A stretch of 64,000 nucleotides of DNA. It comes from Bog-473 sp963783245 (GTDB taxonomy: Bacteria; Actinomycetota; Acidimicrobiia; Acidimicrobiales; RAAP-2). The position numbers were made by a program, and so were the translations under genes. The notes beneath the pieces are model-generated. The model ran no database searches. It had not been told where the DNA came from and worked only from the letters and a program-made list of their open reading frames with translations. How positions within the stretch are numbered: position 1 is the first letter of the stretch; each line of letters opens with the position of its first letter. Where the stretch lies: positions 310,001-374,000 of the forward strand of contig CAWAMS010000004.1 in assembly GCA_963783245.1 (NCBI GenBank). Reading direction: 5' to 3'. Shown here one piece after another: positions 26,648 to 36,566 of the stretch.

Positions 26648-28839
26648 GTGACGGGCCCGGCGTGGATTGAGATCGGCGACCTGAAGGTCGCCCCGTCGCT
26701 GCACGCGTTCGTGAACGACGAGGCTCTTCCGGGCACGGGGATCACCACCGAGCAGTTCTGGCAGGGATTGCGCGGGCTTCTCCAGTCCATGGCGCCCCGA
26801 CGCGACCGAGCTCCTCGCGGTGCGCGCCGAGCTGCAGTCGGCGCTCGACGACTGGCATCTCGCGCACCGCGGGCGTCCGCACGATCCGGCGGCGTATGCG
26901 GGCCTTCCTGCGCGAGATCGGCTACGTGCTTCCTGCAGGCGACGACTTCGCCATCGAGACCGAGAACGTGGACGAGGAGATCACCTCCATTCCCGGGCCG
27001 CAGCTGGTGGTGCCGCTGAGCAACGCCCGCTACGCCCTCAATGCCGCCAATGCCCGCTGGGGTTCCCTCTACGACGCGCTCTACGGAACCGACGCGCTCG
27101 GGGAGCCGCCCCCTCCGGGCGGCTACTCGGCGGAGCGTGGACGGAAGGTCATCGCGTGGGTGAGGGCATTTCTCGACGATGTCGTGCCACTGTCGCGCCG
27201 GGTCACACGCCGACGTGCGCGCCTATCGGGTGGTCGATGGGCACGTCGTGGCCGAGCTCTCCGACGGGAGGCGAGTGGCCCTTCGGGAGCCCCTGCAGTT
27301 CGCCGGGCACCGGGGCGAGGCGGACGCTCCGTCGGCGGTCCTGCTGCGCAATCAACGGCCTGGTGGTCCAGGTGGTGATCGATCGCACCCATCCCATCGG
27401 GAGCGAGGATGGGGCCGGGGTGGCCGACGTCATTCTCGAAGCCGCCGTCTCGGTCATCATGGACTGCGAAGACTCCGTCGCGGCGGTGAGTGCCGACGAG
27501 AAGGTGGCCGTCTACCGCAACTGGCTCGGCCTCATGCGCGGCGATCTGGCCGAAGTGGTCACAAAGGGCGGGGAGACGTTCACCCGCACCCTGTCCGGAT
27601 GATCAGGCGTACGTCGCCTCCGATGGCTCGGTGGCAGACGTTGCCGGGTCGAGCCCTCATGTTGATTCGCAACGTCGGACTTCATCTCACGTCGTCGGCC
27701 GCGCTGTACAAGGGCGAGGAGATCCCCGAGGGCCTGCTCGACGCCATGGTCACCGTGCTCATCGGCCTCCATGACCTGCGACCGGTGAGCCGTCGCCGCA
27801 ACTCTCGCGCCGGTTCGATCTACGTCGTCAAGCCGAAGATGCACGGCCCGGCCGAAGTGGCGTATTGCGACGAGGTGTTCGCGCGAGGTCGAGCGGGTCC
27901 TCGGCCTGCCGGCCAATACGGTGAAGATCGGCGTCATGGACGAGGAGCGACGGACGACGCTCAACCTCAAGGAATGCATTCGGGCTGCACGCAATCGTCT
28001 CGCGTTCATCAACACCGGCTTCCTCGACCGTACGGGTGACGAGATCCACACATCCATGGAGGCCGGGCCCGATGGTCCGCAAGGGGGACATGCGGCGCGA
28101 GCGTTGGATCCTGGCGTACGAGGACTGGAACGTGGACACGGGTCTGGCGTGCGGCCTGGCCGGAAGGGCGCAGATCGGTAAGGGGATGTGGGCTGCCCCC
28201 GACCACATGGCCGACATGCTGGCGCAGAAGCTCAGCCAGCCGATGGCGGGCGCCAACTGCGCCTGGGTGCCGTCCCCCACCGCGGCGGTCCTCCACGCCA
28301 CCCACTACCACCGGGTCGACGTCCACGCCCGGCAAGCGGCGCTGCAGCGGCGCTGCAGCGGGCGTCGATGGATGACCTGCTGGCGATTCCCGCTCGCCGA
28401 TGCGGCTACGTGGACGAGCGAGGAGCGGCAAGCGGAGCTCGACAACAACGCCCAGGGCATCTTGGGGTACATCGTGCGGTGGGTCGATCAGGGGATCGGG
28501 TGTTCCAAGGTGCCCGACATCGGGAATGTGGCCCTGATGGAAGACCGCGCCACGTGTCGGATCTCGTCACAGCACATCGCCAACTGGCTCCGTCACGACG
28601 TCGTGAGCGCTGACAAGTGGAGGACACGTTGCGGCGGATGGCTCTCGTCGTCGACGACCAGAATGCCGACGACGCGGCCTACCGGGCCATGGCGCCGACC
28701 TTCGACGGGCCGGCCTTCCTCGCCGCGCGAGCGCTGGTCTTCAGCGGAGTCGGAACTGCCGGCGGGGTACATCGAACCCGCCATCTATCCCTTCCGGCGC
28801 CAGGTGATCGGGGCGGAAGAGGTCTCGGCGCGGGGGTAG
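26648..28839 (+). pseudogene. glcB: malate synthase G, broken by about a dozen single-base frameshifts
   Basis: Reading across frames gives a collinear full-length malate synthase G (about 725 residues). Landmarks in order: EIGDLKVAPSLHAFVNDEAL, VVPLSNARYALNAANARWGS, IDRTHPIGSEDGAGVADV, IMDCEDSVAAV, LTSSAALYKGEEIPEGLLDA, YVVKPKMHGPAEVAYCDE, GVMDEERRTTLNLK, FINTGFLDRTGDEIHTSMEA, MVRKGDM, GANCAWVPSPTAAVLHATHY, AELDNNAQGILGYIVRWVDQ and EDRATCRISSQHIANWL. Frame changes fall near 26795, 26898, 27197, 27352, 27592, 27636, 27880, 28076, 28350, 28398, 28618 and 28742; most need one base skipped. Normal role: glyoxylate plus acetyl-CoA to malate. Conserved residues look intact despite the breaks. Confidence 0.85.
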
Positions 28840-28868
28840 GGTCGGCGGTCGATCGGCGGGGGGTCCAC

Positions 28869-29648
28869 ATGAGCGATGCGCAGATGTCCTCCTCCAAGGA
28901 GGCCGGGGTGGGGTGGATGATCTTCGACAATCCCGCGCGCCACAATGCGATCGACCCCACCATGTGGCGCGCGATTCCCAGGCATTCTCGCCGACTTCGA
29001 GGCCGATCCCGAGGTCAGGGCCTGTGTGATGAGGGGTGCCGGCGAACGGGCCTTCATCTCGGGCGCGGACATCGCCCAACTCCCCGACGGAACGCAGAAA
29101 TCCGGGACATCGGGCGACGGGGCCACTGCGTTGCGGGCATTCGAGGCCCTCGAAGCATTCCCCAAGCCTCTGATCGCAATGGTGCGGGGCTGGTGCCTCG
29201 GCGGCGGTGTCGCCGTGGCGTTGAAGGCCGATTTCCGCATCGCCGCCAGCGACATCCGGGTCGGCATCCCTGCGGCCCGCCTCGGTATGGGCTACCCACT
29301 CGATGCCGTACGGGATCTCGTGACAGTGGTCGGCCCTTCCACCGCCAAGCTCATCCTCTTCACTGCTGAACACATGGGAGCGGAAACCGCACTCCGGGCC
29401 GGCTTCGTCGACGAGGTTGTTCAGCCCGACGCCCTCGAGGAACGGGTGCGTGAGCTGACCTCGGAGATCTGCCAGAACGCACCTCTCAGTGTCCTCGCCG
29501 CCAAAGCGACCGTCGACCACGTCGTCCGCCCCGCGGAGCGGGCGACATCGCGGAGCAACTGATCCGGGCCTGCCTGGCCAGCGCCGATCTGCAGGAAGGC
29601 CGCGCGGCCTTCTTGGAAAAGCGACGCCCGGTCTTCTTGGGCCGATGA
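28869..29648 (+). CDS. enoyl-CoA hydratase/isomerase family protein (frameshifted twice)
   Basis: ATG 28869 gives MSDAQMSSSKEAGVGWMIFD. A one-base skip near 28978 restores GILADFEADPEVRACVMRG; the central part has FISGADIAQL and WCLGGGVAVALKADFRIAA, the two oxyanion-hole regions. Near 29548 a one-base loss must be corrected to reach DIAEQLIRACLASADLQEG and LEKRRPVFLGR with stop at 29648, which overlaps the CaiB start (ATGA). Crotonase-fold hydratase, isomerase or hydrolase. Confidence 0.78.
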
Positions 29649-30831
29649 CAGCGGATCCGGCGCAGGCGGAACTGCCGCTGTCCCGTTTCGGGTGCTCGAC
29701 CTGACGCAGGCCCGGGCGGGGCCGACGGCGGTACGTCATTTCGCCGACTGGGGCGCTGACGTGGTGATGATCGAGCACGCGAAGGGAGAGGGCCTGACGG
29801 GGCTGCGGGACGGATCGGATTTCCAGAACCTTCACCGGGGCAAGCGGAGCCTGTCGCTCGATCTGAAGAGCCCCGAAGGCCTCGAGATCTTCTACCGGCT
29901 CGTGGAGACCGCAGACGTGCTCTTCGAGAACTTCCGTCCCCGTGTGAAGCATCGCTTGAAGATCGACTTCGACCGGCTGCATGCGGTGAATCCGCGCCTG
30001 GTCGTCGTCAGTATCTCCGGCTTCGGCCAGGATGGGCCCTACGTCGATCGCCCCGCCGTGGATCAGATCGTCCAGGGCATGAGCGGGTTGATGTCGGTGA
30101 CCGGCCTGCCCGGCCAGGGCCCGGTGCGGGCCGGCATCGCCGTCTCGGATAGTTCCTCGGGTATCTACGCCGCCTTGGGGGCGGTCACCGCCCTGCTCCA
30201 ACGGGAGGTGACCGGCGAGGGGACGTGGGTGCGCACCTCGCTCCTCCAGTCGTTGATCGCCCTGTCGGATTTCCAGACCGCGCGTTGGGTGTCGGACGGA
30301 GAGGTCCCCGAACAAGCGGGCAACTCCCATCCGACGCATCCGCAGATCGGGCTGTTTCCCACCGCAGACGGGAGCATCAACATCTGCGCGACGGGCGCGG
30401 CGATGCTGGCCAGATTCTGTGACGCGGCAGGCGCCGCCTGGCTGCTGAGCGATGCCCGGTTCGAGAGCGAAGCCCTGCGCGCCGCCAACGCCGGTGCGCT
30501 CACGGAGGAGATCGCAGCCATCACGCGGCTGCGTCCGAGCGACGAATGGGTCGAGGTGCTCAACGGGGCCGGCGTGCCGTGTGGGCCCGTGTACCGGATG
30601 GATGAGGTTTTTGCCGACCCACAGGTGGCGCACCTCGACATCGCGCAGCCCGTCGATCATCCGCGCCGTGGCCGGCTCAACCTCGTGGGTCAGCCGCTCG
30701 CGATCGGCGACGACAGTGCGGCGCCACGCGCCCCGGCCCCCGACTATGGCGCTGACACCGATGCCGTGCTCGCCGAGCTCGGTCTGACGCCCGGCGAGAT
30801 CGCCGAGCTCCGGCAACACAGGGTCATCTGA
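29645..30831 (+). CDS. CaiB/BaiF class III CoA-transferase family protein
   Basis: About 395 residues. The family segment LDLTQARAGPTAVRHFADWGAD and the conserved catalytic-Asp region VDQIVQGMSGLMSVTG are present. The native start is probably ATG 29645, overlapping the preceding stop, but a one-base loss near 29687 breaks the first 14 codons; without correction the gene would start at GTG 29692. From there to 30831 it is intact. Transfers CoA between carboxylates. The stop codon lies inside a short tandem repeat. Confidence 0.88.
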
Positions 30832-30860
30832 ACACAGGGTCATCCGGCAACACAGGGTCA
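30815..30860. repeat. three-copy repeat (aacacagggtca) spanning the CaiB stop codon
   Basis: Copies at 30815-30826, 30831-30842 and 30849-30860, with a partial fourth (aacaca) near 30867. The first copy encodes the last residues of the CoA-transferase; the others lie after the stop and before the next ribosome binding site. Confidence 0.85.
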
Positions 30861-30884
30861 ACCGAGAACACAAGGAGGTGCGGT

Positions 30885-31823
30885 GTGGGTGCCGAAAGTC
30901 GCGGGTCGTACGAATCCAAGCGTGCCCCCGATGTGGACGAGGTCCTGGGCTACCTCGAGCAGGGGAGGAATTGGGGTCGCTGGGGTGACCACGATCAGGT
31001 GGGTGCTCCCAACCTGATCACCGAGGAGAAGGTCCGCCAGGCCACCGCGCTCGTCACGCAGGGACGGTCGATCTCCCTCAGTCGCCCGGTGACGATTCCC
31101 GCTGAAGGGGCGACGGATGCGAAGGCTGACTACGCCATGCACCGGATCGAGGGGCGTGCGGGCGGCGGCGGATCCGATGACGTCCTCACACTCGGGTGTC
31201 ACGGCCTGACGGTCACGCATCTCGACGCGCTCGGCCATCTCTGGGATGCGAGCGGGATGTGGGGTGGTCGCGATGCCACCGAGGTCGTCACCGAGAGAGG
31301 GTTGACGTGGGGAGGCATCGAGCATTGGCGTCATGGGCTCGTCACCAGGGGCGTCCTCCTTCACGTGCCGGCCCACCGTGACGTGCCCTTCGTGGCGATC
31401 GACGAGCCGGTGCACGGCTGGGAGCTCGATGCGATCTGCACCGCCCAGGGCGTCGAGGTCGGTCCGGGGGACGCTGTCCTCGTCTATTGCGGGCGCGACC
31501 GGTGGGAGATGGCCGAGCCAGGTGGGGTGCAGCGCCCGGAGCGGCCAGGTCTGCACGCATCATGCCTGAAGTTCCTCTCGGCGCGGGACACGCCCATGCT
31601 GGTGTGGGACATGATCGACGCCGCACCGCACGGGTACCCGATTCCGTGGGCCGTGCACGGGGCGATCTCCAATTTCGGGATCGCGCTGGTGGACAATGCG
31701 GACCTGGCCGAGCTGGCGGGAACCTGCCAGGCGGAGGGTCGATTCGAATGCATGCTCGTGGTGGCACCCCTTGTCGTCGTGGGTGCGACCGGCTCACCGG
31801 TGAACCCGCTCGTCATCTGGTAG
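30885..31823 (+). CDS. cyclase family protein (kynurenine formamidase-like hydrolase)
   Basis: 312 residues. The metal-binding region appears as TVTHLDALGHLWD, similar to the HxGTHxDxxxH motif of the PF04199 family with variation, and AVLVYCGRDRW follows later. The GTG start has aaggaggtg 5 bases upstream, one of the best ribosome binding sites in the window. Family members hydrolyse amides or lactones, or act as isatin hydrolase-like enzymes. It ends 11 bases from the convergent dienelactone hydrolase gene. Confidence 0.85.
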   Translation: MGAESRGSYESKRAPDVDEVLGYLEQGRNWGRWGDHDQVGAPNLITEEKVRQATALVTQGRSISLSRPVTIPAEGATDAKADYAMHRIEGRAGGGGSDDVLTLGCHGLTVTHLDALGHLWDASGMWGGRDATEVVTERGLTWGGIEHWRHGLVTRGVLLHVPAHRDVPFVAIDEPVHGWELDAICTAQGVEVGPGDAVLVYCGRDRWEMAEPGGVQRPERPGLHASCLKFLSARDTPMLVWDMIDAAPHGYPIPWAVHGAISNFGIALVDNADLAELAGTCQAEGRFECMLVVAPLVVVGATGSPVNPLVIW

Positions 31824-31834
31824 CGACCAAGGAC

Positions 31835-32599
31835 TCAGAGCTCGCTCAGGAATGCCAACGCGCGCTCCATGGCGGCCGCCGCCGCCTCAGGCCGGTGCCA
31901 GTCCTCGAAGTGACCGGCAAAGGTGTGTCCGGCCCCCGGGTAGACGTCCGTGGTCAGGGGAATCGACCACGTGGCGAAGCGTTCGGTGACCTCGTGCACG
32001 AGGTCCTGCGGCCAGACATCGTCCTGATCGCCCACGATGAGAAGGGTCGGGCAGCGCATCTGCCAGATCATGTCGATGACATGCTGTGGCTGTCGTGCCG
32101 AGAGCTCGTGGAATGTCGGCTGACTGGGGTAGAACAGCACCGCAGCATCAACGTCGCGTCCGAGTTCGGCCGCCAACCAGGCCAGGGTTCCCCCGGTGCA
32201 GTAGCCCCACACGGCCACCGTCGAGACGCGCTCGTGCTCTCTGAGATAGGTGACGCCGGCGAGAATGTCCTCGGCACCCCGGCGGAAGTCGAGGGAGGAG
32301 ATGGCGTCGAGAAGCGGGCCGATGTGGGCCACATCGATCAGGATCTCGGGATCCTCTGGTCCGGTGCCGTGGTAGTAGTCCGGGATGACCGACACGTAGC
32401 CGTGCTCGGCCAGTTCCACTCCCACGCCTTTGATGAAATTGTTGACGCCCTGCGCCTCCGTGGCGATCGCCACTCCGACGCGCGGTGCCGGTCCGGCGGG
32501 GCGGCAGAGCACCGTCGGCACATCGTCCCCGTCGACGGAGAGTGTGATCGACTCCACGCGCACCTGGGCTTCCGCCGCCCTCTGTTCCCACTCCGGCAT
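31835..32599 (-). CDS. dienelactone hydrolase family protein
   Basis: 254-residue alpha/beta hydrolase with a cysteine nucleophile in GYCTGGTLAW, the dienelactone hydrolase signature. GDQDDVWP supplies the Asp region and GAGHTFAG the His. ATG 32599 follows gaagggggag with good spacing, so the longer upstream reading is not used. Likely opens a lactone or cleaves an ester. A paralogue at 55987 has Ser in place of Cys. Confidence 0.88.
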   Translation of the reverse strand: MPEWEQRAAEAQVRVESITLSVDGDDVPTVLCRPAGPAPRVGVAIATEAQGVNNFIKGVGVELAEHGYVSVIPDYYHGTGPEDPEILIDVAHIGPLLDAISSLDFRRGAEDILAGVTYLREHERVSTVAVWGYCTGGTLAWLAAELGRDVDAAVLFYPSQPTFHELSARQPQHVIDMIWQMRCPTLLIVGDQDDVWPQDLVHEVTERFATWSIPLTTDVYPGAGHTFAGHFEDWHRPEAAAAAMERALAFLSEL

Positions 32600-32765
32600 C
32601 GCCGATCTCCCCCTTCCGGGTGCCCGCACCTGGTCCCGGCGTCCCGTGTCTGGCGCCGTGTCCAGCGTCCTGTGTGCACCGAGCGTACCGATGTGCGCGC
32701 GGTGTCGCATGGCTACGGTGTGGCCCTGCCTGGCATAGGTCGGGCCGCAACGATCGGGAGGGGAT

Positions 32766-33200
32766 ATGGCAGCAGAGGAGAGGTCGGAGTTCGTCGATGT
32801 CGGGGAGACCAACATCCTGACGCTCATGCAGATGCGCCGGGTCGTCGACCCCGAGTCGGGTTTCGCCCTTGAGATGGAGCTGCGCGACGAGGTCGTGAAT
32901 CCCTTCAGGAGCCTGCACGGTGGTCTCATGGCCACGTTGATCGAGTGTTCCGCGGCGGGGCGCGCGGTGAGCGAAGGTGGTTCCGAGAGGATCCTCCCCT
33001 CCGACATGAACATCCGCTTTCTCACGACCGTGAAAGTCGGCCCGGCGCGGGCGATCACCAAGGTCTTGCGCCGTGGGCGTCGGGCCATCGTTGTGCAGTG
33101 TGACGTCATCGATGTCGGGAACGACCGCAAGCTCGTGGCGTCGGCCACCCTGTCCTACACGCTGCTCGACTCGTCTACTCCCGACGCTCCCGCCGGCTGA
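32766..33200 (+). CDS. PaaI-type hotdog thioesterase
   Basis: 144 residues. The segment NPFRSLHGGLMATLIECSAAGRA matches the HGG motif of PaaI-like acyl-CoA thioesterases. ATG 32766 has gggagggg just upstream. It lies between a minus-strand hydrolase and a convergent enoyl-CoA hydratase. Probably releases CoA from an acyl-CoA intermediate or a dead-end product. Confidence 0.87.
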   Translation: MAAEERSEFVDVGETNILTLMQMRRVVDPESGFALEMELRDEVVNPFRSLHGGLMATLIECSAAGRAVSEGGSERILPSDMNIRFLTTVKVGPARAITKVLRRGRRAIVVQCDVIDVGNDRKLVASATLSYTLLDSSTPDAPAG

Positions 33201-33225
33201 GGGAACCTGCCGGACCCGGAGAACC

Positions 33226-33241
33226 AGCCGGCCCGCCGGCT
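33226..33241. terminator. GC-rich hairpin between convergent genes
   Basis: agccgg-cccg-ccggct, a perfect 6-base inverted repeat in the 55-base gap between the thioesterase stop and the convergent hydratase stop. No T-tract follows, so termination is inferred from position only. Confidence 0.45.
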
Positions 33242-33255
33242 CCGAGCCCAACTCC

Positions 33256-34095
33256 TCAGTGGTTCGTGTACGTGGGCGCACGCTTGTCGCGGAAGGAGGC
33301 GAGCTGTTCCTTGGCGTCCTCGGTGCCCAGGGTGAGGATCTGGGTCCGCGCCTCGAGGTCGATGGCCGCCGCCAGGCTCGAGATTTCGAGATTCGACCAC
33401 AGCGTTGCCTTCCCCATCCACGTCCCGAACGGGGTGTTCGAAATGATCTGGTCGGCCAGCGCCATGGCGGCGTCGACGACCTGCCCGTCAGGCACCGTCT
33501 CGAGGACGAGCCCGATGCGGGCGGCCTCCTCGCCCGTGACCCGGCGCCCGGTCAGGACCAACTCGGCGGCTCGGGTTGCGCCCACGATGCGCTGTAACAA
33601 CCAGCTGAGGCCCAACTCCGCTCCAGAAGCGCCGATCTTCACGAAGGCGTCGACGAACAGGGCCGAGGTGGCGGCGTAGCGAAGGTCGGCGCCCAGCGCG
33701 AGTGCATACCCCGCACCCGCCGTGGCACCGTTGATGGCCGCGATGATGGGCTGCGGCACGGCGCGCATGCGGGGGACGATCTCGGCCACGTGCTTCTGCT
33801 GGTACATGTTGGATTGGAGCGGGCCCACGTCCGTGGGCACCCATGCCGGCGGGTGGTAGTCCTGCAGGTCGTCGCCGGCACAGAAGCCCTTCCCGGCCCC
33901 GGTGAGCACGATCACCCTGCAGTGCGAGTCACGGCCGAGTTGCTCGAAGGAGTGATAGATCTCGTCCAGCATCTCGGAGGTCAATGCGTTCAAATGGTGC
34001 GGTCGGTTGAGTGTCATCAACGCCACCCCGTCGTGCGAGCGGTCGATGACCACATCGCCCTCACGCGGCTCGCCTGATCCGCCGTCCTCTGCCAT
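33256..34095 (-). CDS. enoyl-CoA hydratase/isomerase family protein
   Basis: 279 residues. ATG 34095 follows gaagggggagacacc; the upstream extension to 34191 is not conserved-looking. The oxyanion regions FCAGDDLQDYHP and NGATAGAGYALALGADLRYA are intact, and a late helix has the ARIGLVLETVPDGQV turn common in the family. It is transcribed divergently from the hydratase at 34239. Likely a beta-oxidation hydratase; the exact substrate is unknown. Confidence 0.9.
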   Translation of the reverse strand: MAEDGGSGEPREGDVVIDRSHDGVALMTLNRPHHLNALTSEMLDEIYHSFEQLGRDSHCRVIVLTGAGKGFCAGDDLQDYHPPAWVPTDVGPLQSNMYQQKHVAEIVPRMRAVPQPIIAAINGATAGAGYALALGADLRYAATSALFVDAFVKIGASGAELGLSWLLQRIVGATRAAELVLTGRRVTGEEAARIGLVLETVPDGQVVDAAMALADQIISNTPFGTWMGKATLWSNLEISSLAAAIDLEARTQILTLGTEDAKEQLASFRDKRAPTYTNH

Positions 34096-34238
34096 GGTGT
34101 CTCCCCCTTCCGCCGGCGACTCCCGGCGAGTCAGGCGCGGCCTGCGAACCAAAGTACCCCGAGTCTCGGGCTCACTCCCACCCGCACCCACGCAGTGCCC
34201 GGTCGGGCCGCTATCTTGTGGGCCGAACGGGGGAAGCC

Positions 34239-35006
34239 ATGAGTCACGACGCCACGACCGAGCACGATTTCACGTTTGTCATACGGGCCGAAGATCACGG
34301 GCGCATACGCACGCTGCGATTCGACCGGCCCGGCAAGCTCAATGCCTTCACGGCCATCGGTTACGACGCGCTGACCGAGCGGCTCGACGAAGCGGCTGCG
34401 GACCCCGGCGTGGCGGTCTGCGTGCTCACCGGAGAGGGGCGTGCGTTCTCCGCCGGCGTCGACCTCCACGCCGTGAGCTCGCCCGAGGGCAGTGCTGAGT
34501 TGGGGGTCCATTTCAACCCGATGATCCGCGCGCTCGCCACGTTCCCCAAGCCCCTCATCGCGGCGGTCAACGGATTGGCCGTCGGCCTCGGAGCCACGCT
34601 GCTCTTGCACTGTGATCTGGTGGTCATCGACGAGGACGCCCTGGTGCGCATGCCCTTCGTGGCCCTGGGGACCTGCGCCGAGGCGTCGAGCAGTTGGCTC
34701 CTGCCCAAACGGGTCGGGCCGCAAGAAGCGATGTGGATGGTCCTTTCGGGTCGCTTCTTCACCGCCGACGAGGTGGTGGCGAACGGCTTCGCGCTGGCCA
34801 AGGCGCCGGCTGGCCACGCGCACGCCCGGGCCATGGAGATGGCCGAACAGCTCGCAGCCCACGAGATCGCCGCGCTGGTCGCCAACAAGGCATTGTTGCG
34901 AGAGGGGTGGGCCCAGCAGATCACCGAGGTCTGGGACCGTGAACAAGAGGCGATGAAGGCCATCGCGCTGGAGCTCGGCCCCATCGGCTGGTCCGACAAG
35001 GAGTGA
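34239..35006 (+). CDS. enoyl-CoA hydratase/isomerase family protein
   Basis: 255 residues. ATG 34239 (MSHDATTEHDF) has gggggaag directly upstream, better than the ATG at 34218. AFSAGVDLHAVSS and NGLAVGLGATLLLHCDLVVI are the oxyanion-hole segments; EAMWMVLSGRFFTADEVVANG is typical of bacterial delta-isomerase/hydratases. The CoA ligase that follows 28 bases later is probably co-transcribed. Confidence 0.9.
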   Translation: MSHDATTEHDFTFVIRAEDHGRIRTLRFDRPGKLNAFTAIGYDALTERLDEAAADPGVAVCVLTGEGRAFSAGVDLHAVSSPEGSAELGVHFNPMIRALATFPKPLIAAVNGLAVGLGATLLLHCDLVVIDEDALVRMPFVALGTCAEASSSWLLPKRVGPQEAMWMVLSGRFFTADEVVANGFALAKAPAGHAHARAMEMAEQLAAHEIAALVANKALLREGWAQQITEVWDREQEAMKAIALELGPIGWSDKE

Positions 35007-35034
35007 CGGGACGAGCAGGAGTGAGCAGGCGACC

Positions 35035-36519
35035 ATGAACGGGCAGATCGGTTCGTATCGCCGGGGGATCGCGGGCACCGCGGCGGGGGACCCCGATCGC
35101 ATCGCGCTGATCGACGGCAGCCGAAGGGTGACGTTCGGCGAGTTGGACGCGCTCGCCAACGGCATCGCCGACCGGCTGGCCGAACACGGCGTGGCAGCGG
35201 GCGATGCCGTCGGCATACTGCTGCACAACCGGGCCGAATGGTTCATGATCACGCACGCCGTCGCCCGTCTCGGAGCGATGTATGTGCCGATCTCACCCCG
35301 ACTCACCCCTTCGGAGGCGGACTACATCGTCGCCGACTCCTCGATGAAGGTGTGCTTCACCGAGGGGGGGATCACCTTCGACAGCCTCGGGGTGGCGACC
35401 ATCGACGTGGACGCGCCCGGTTTCGAACGGACGAGTGGGCGTGCGCCCCGGTCCGATTTTCTCAACACCATGCCCACCCTCATGGGGTACACCTCAGGGA
35501 CGACCGGGCGTCCCAAGGCGGTCGAGCGTCCGGCCCCGGTCCCCATGCCGGTGGCGACCAGCTCGGCCGTTGCCGCCTTCTGGGGGTATGGCCCCGACAC
35601 GATCCAGTTGATCAACGGTCCGCTGTATCACACCGCTCCGAGCGCCTATGCGGAATACGCCCTGTGGGAAGGCGGACGGGTGGTCGTCCAGGACCGCTTC
35701 ACCGGCCAGGGATGTCTCTCGCTCATTGAGGAGCACGCCGTGACCCGGACACAGATGGTGCCGGCGCACTTCGTCCGCATCCTCGAGACGGAATGGCAGC
35801 GGTACGACACGTCGAGCATCCGGCTGGTCCTCCACGCGGCGGCCATGTGCCCGGTGCATCTCAAGTGGCGCATCCTCGAGGTATTCCCGAGGGGCACGGT
35901 GTGGGAGCTCTACGGCGCCACCGAAGCCATGGGCACGGTGATCTCGCCCGGCGAATGGCTCCTGAAACCGGGCAGTGTCGGGCGGCCGTTCCCGGGACTT
36001 TCCCTACGCATCCTCGACGAGAACGGCCGGCCCCTCCCTCCCGGCGAGGTCGGGACGATCTACGTGAGCCAGTTCACGGGGGCGAACTTCAGTTACCGGG
36101 GCGACAGCGACAAGACCAGAGCGGCCTATCAGGACGGCTACGTGACAGTGGGAGATCTGGGCCATCTCGACGAGCAGGGCTACCTGTTCATCGCCGATCG
36201 TCGCACCGACCTGATCCTGAGTGGGGGCGTCAACATCTACCCGGCGGAGGTGGAGAACGCGCTCGCGGCCGATCCCGACGTGGTCGACTCCGCGGTCTTC
36301 GGACTACCCGACGAACGTATGGGCCATCTGGTGCACGCCGTCGTCGAGTTGCGGCCAGGTGCGGCGGCTGATGCCGACGTCATTCTCGAACGGCTGTCGG
36401 TGCATCTCGCCGACTTCAAGCGGCCACGGACCATCGAATTCGTCGACGAGCTTCCCCGCGAGCCCAATGGCAAGGTGCTCAAGCGCAAGTTGCAAGAGGA
36501 GCGCTCCGCCGGCTCGTGA
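35035..36519 (+). CDS. AMP-forming acyl-CoA synthetase
   Basis: 494 residues, intact, unlike the three other ligases of this type in the window. P-loop GYTSGTTGRPKAVE, YGATEAMG, YVTVGDLGHLDEQGYLFIAD, SGGVNIYPAEVENAL and the C-terminal catalytic lysine region LPREPNGKVLKRKL are all visible. Activates a carboxylic acid as CoA thioester. Follows an enoyl-CoA hydratase and faces the small conserved gene at 36567. Confidence 0.92.
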   Translation: MNGQIGSYRRGIAGTAAGDPDRIALIDGSRRVTFGELDALANGIADRLAEHGVAAGDAVGILLHNRAEWFMITHAVARLGAMYVPISPRLTPSEADYIVADSSMKVCFTEGGITFDSLGVATIDVDAPGFERTSGRAPRSDFLNTMPTLMGYTSGTTGRPKAVERPAPVPMPVATSSAVAAFWGYGPDTIQLINGPLYHTAPSAYAEYALWEGGRVVVQDRFTGQGCLSLIEEHAVTRTQMVPAHFVRILETEWQRYDTSSIRLVLHAAAMCPVHLKWRILEVFPRGTVWELYGATEAMGTVISPGEWLLKPGSVGRPFPGLSLRILDENGRPLPPGEVGTIYVSQFTGANFSYRGDSDKTRAAYQDGYVTVGDLGHLDEQGYLFIADRRTDLILSGGVNIYPAEVENALAADPDVVDSAVFGLPDERMGHLVHAVVELRPGAAADADVILERLSVHLADFKRPRTIEFVDELPREPNGKVLKRKLQEERSAGS

Positions 36520-36566
36520 CTCAGCGGAACCCGGGAGACGGTTGCGTCCTCCCCGGAAGGCTGTCC

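Noticed and set aside
26648..28839. Programmed plus-one frameshifting to express malate synthase G
   Set aside because: A dozen breaks in one gene, with both directions represented, is not credible as programmed recoding; known cases use one site.
28741..30873. 710-codon minus-strand frame opposite malate synthase, hydratase and CaiB
   Set aside because: The plus strand carries clear family motifs throughout; the minus frame has none and crosses three gene boundaries.
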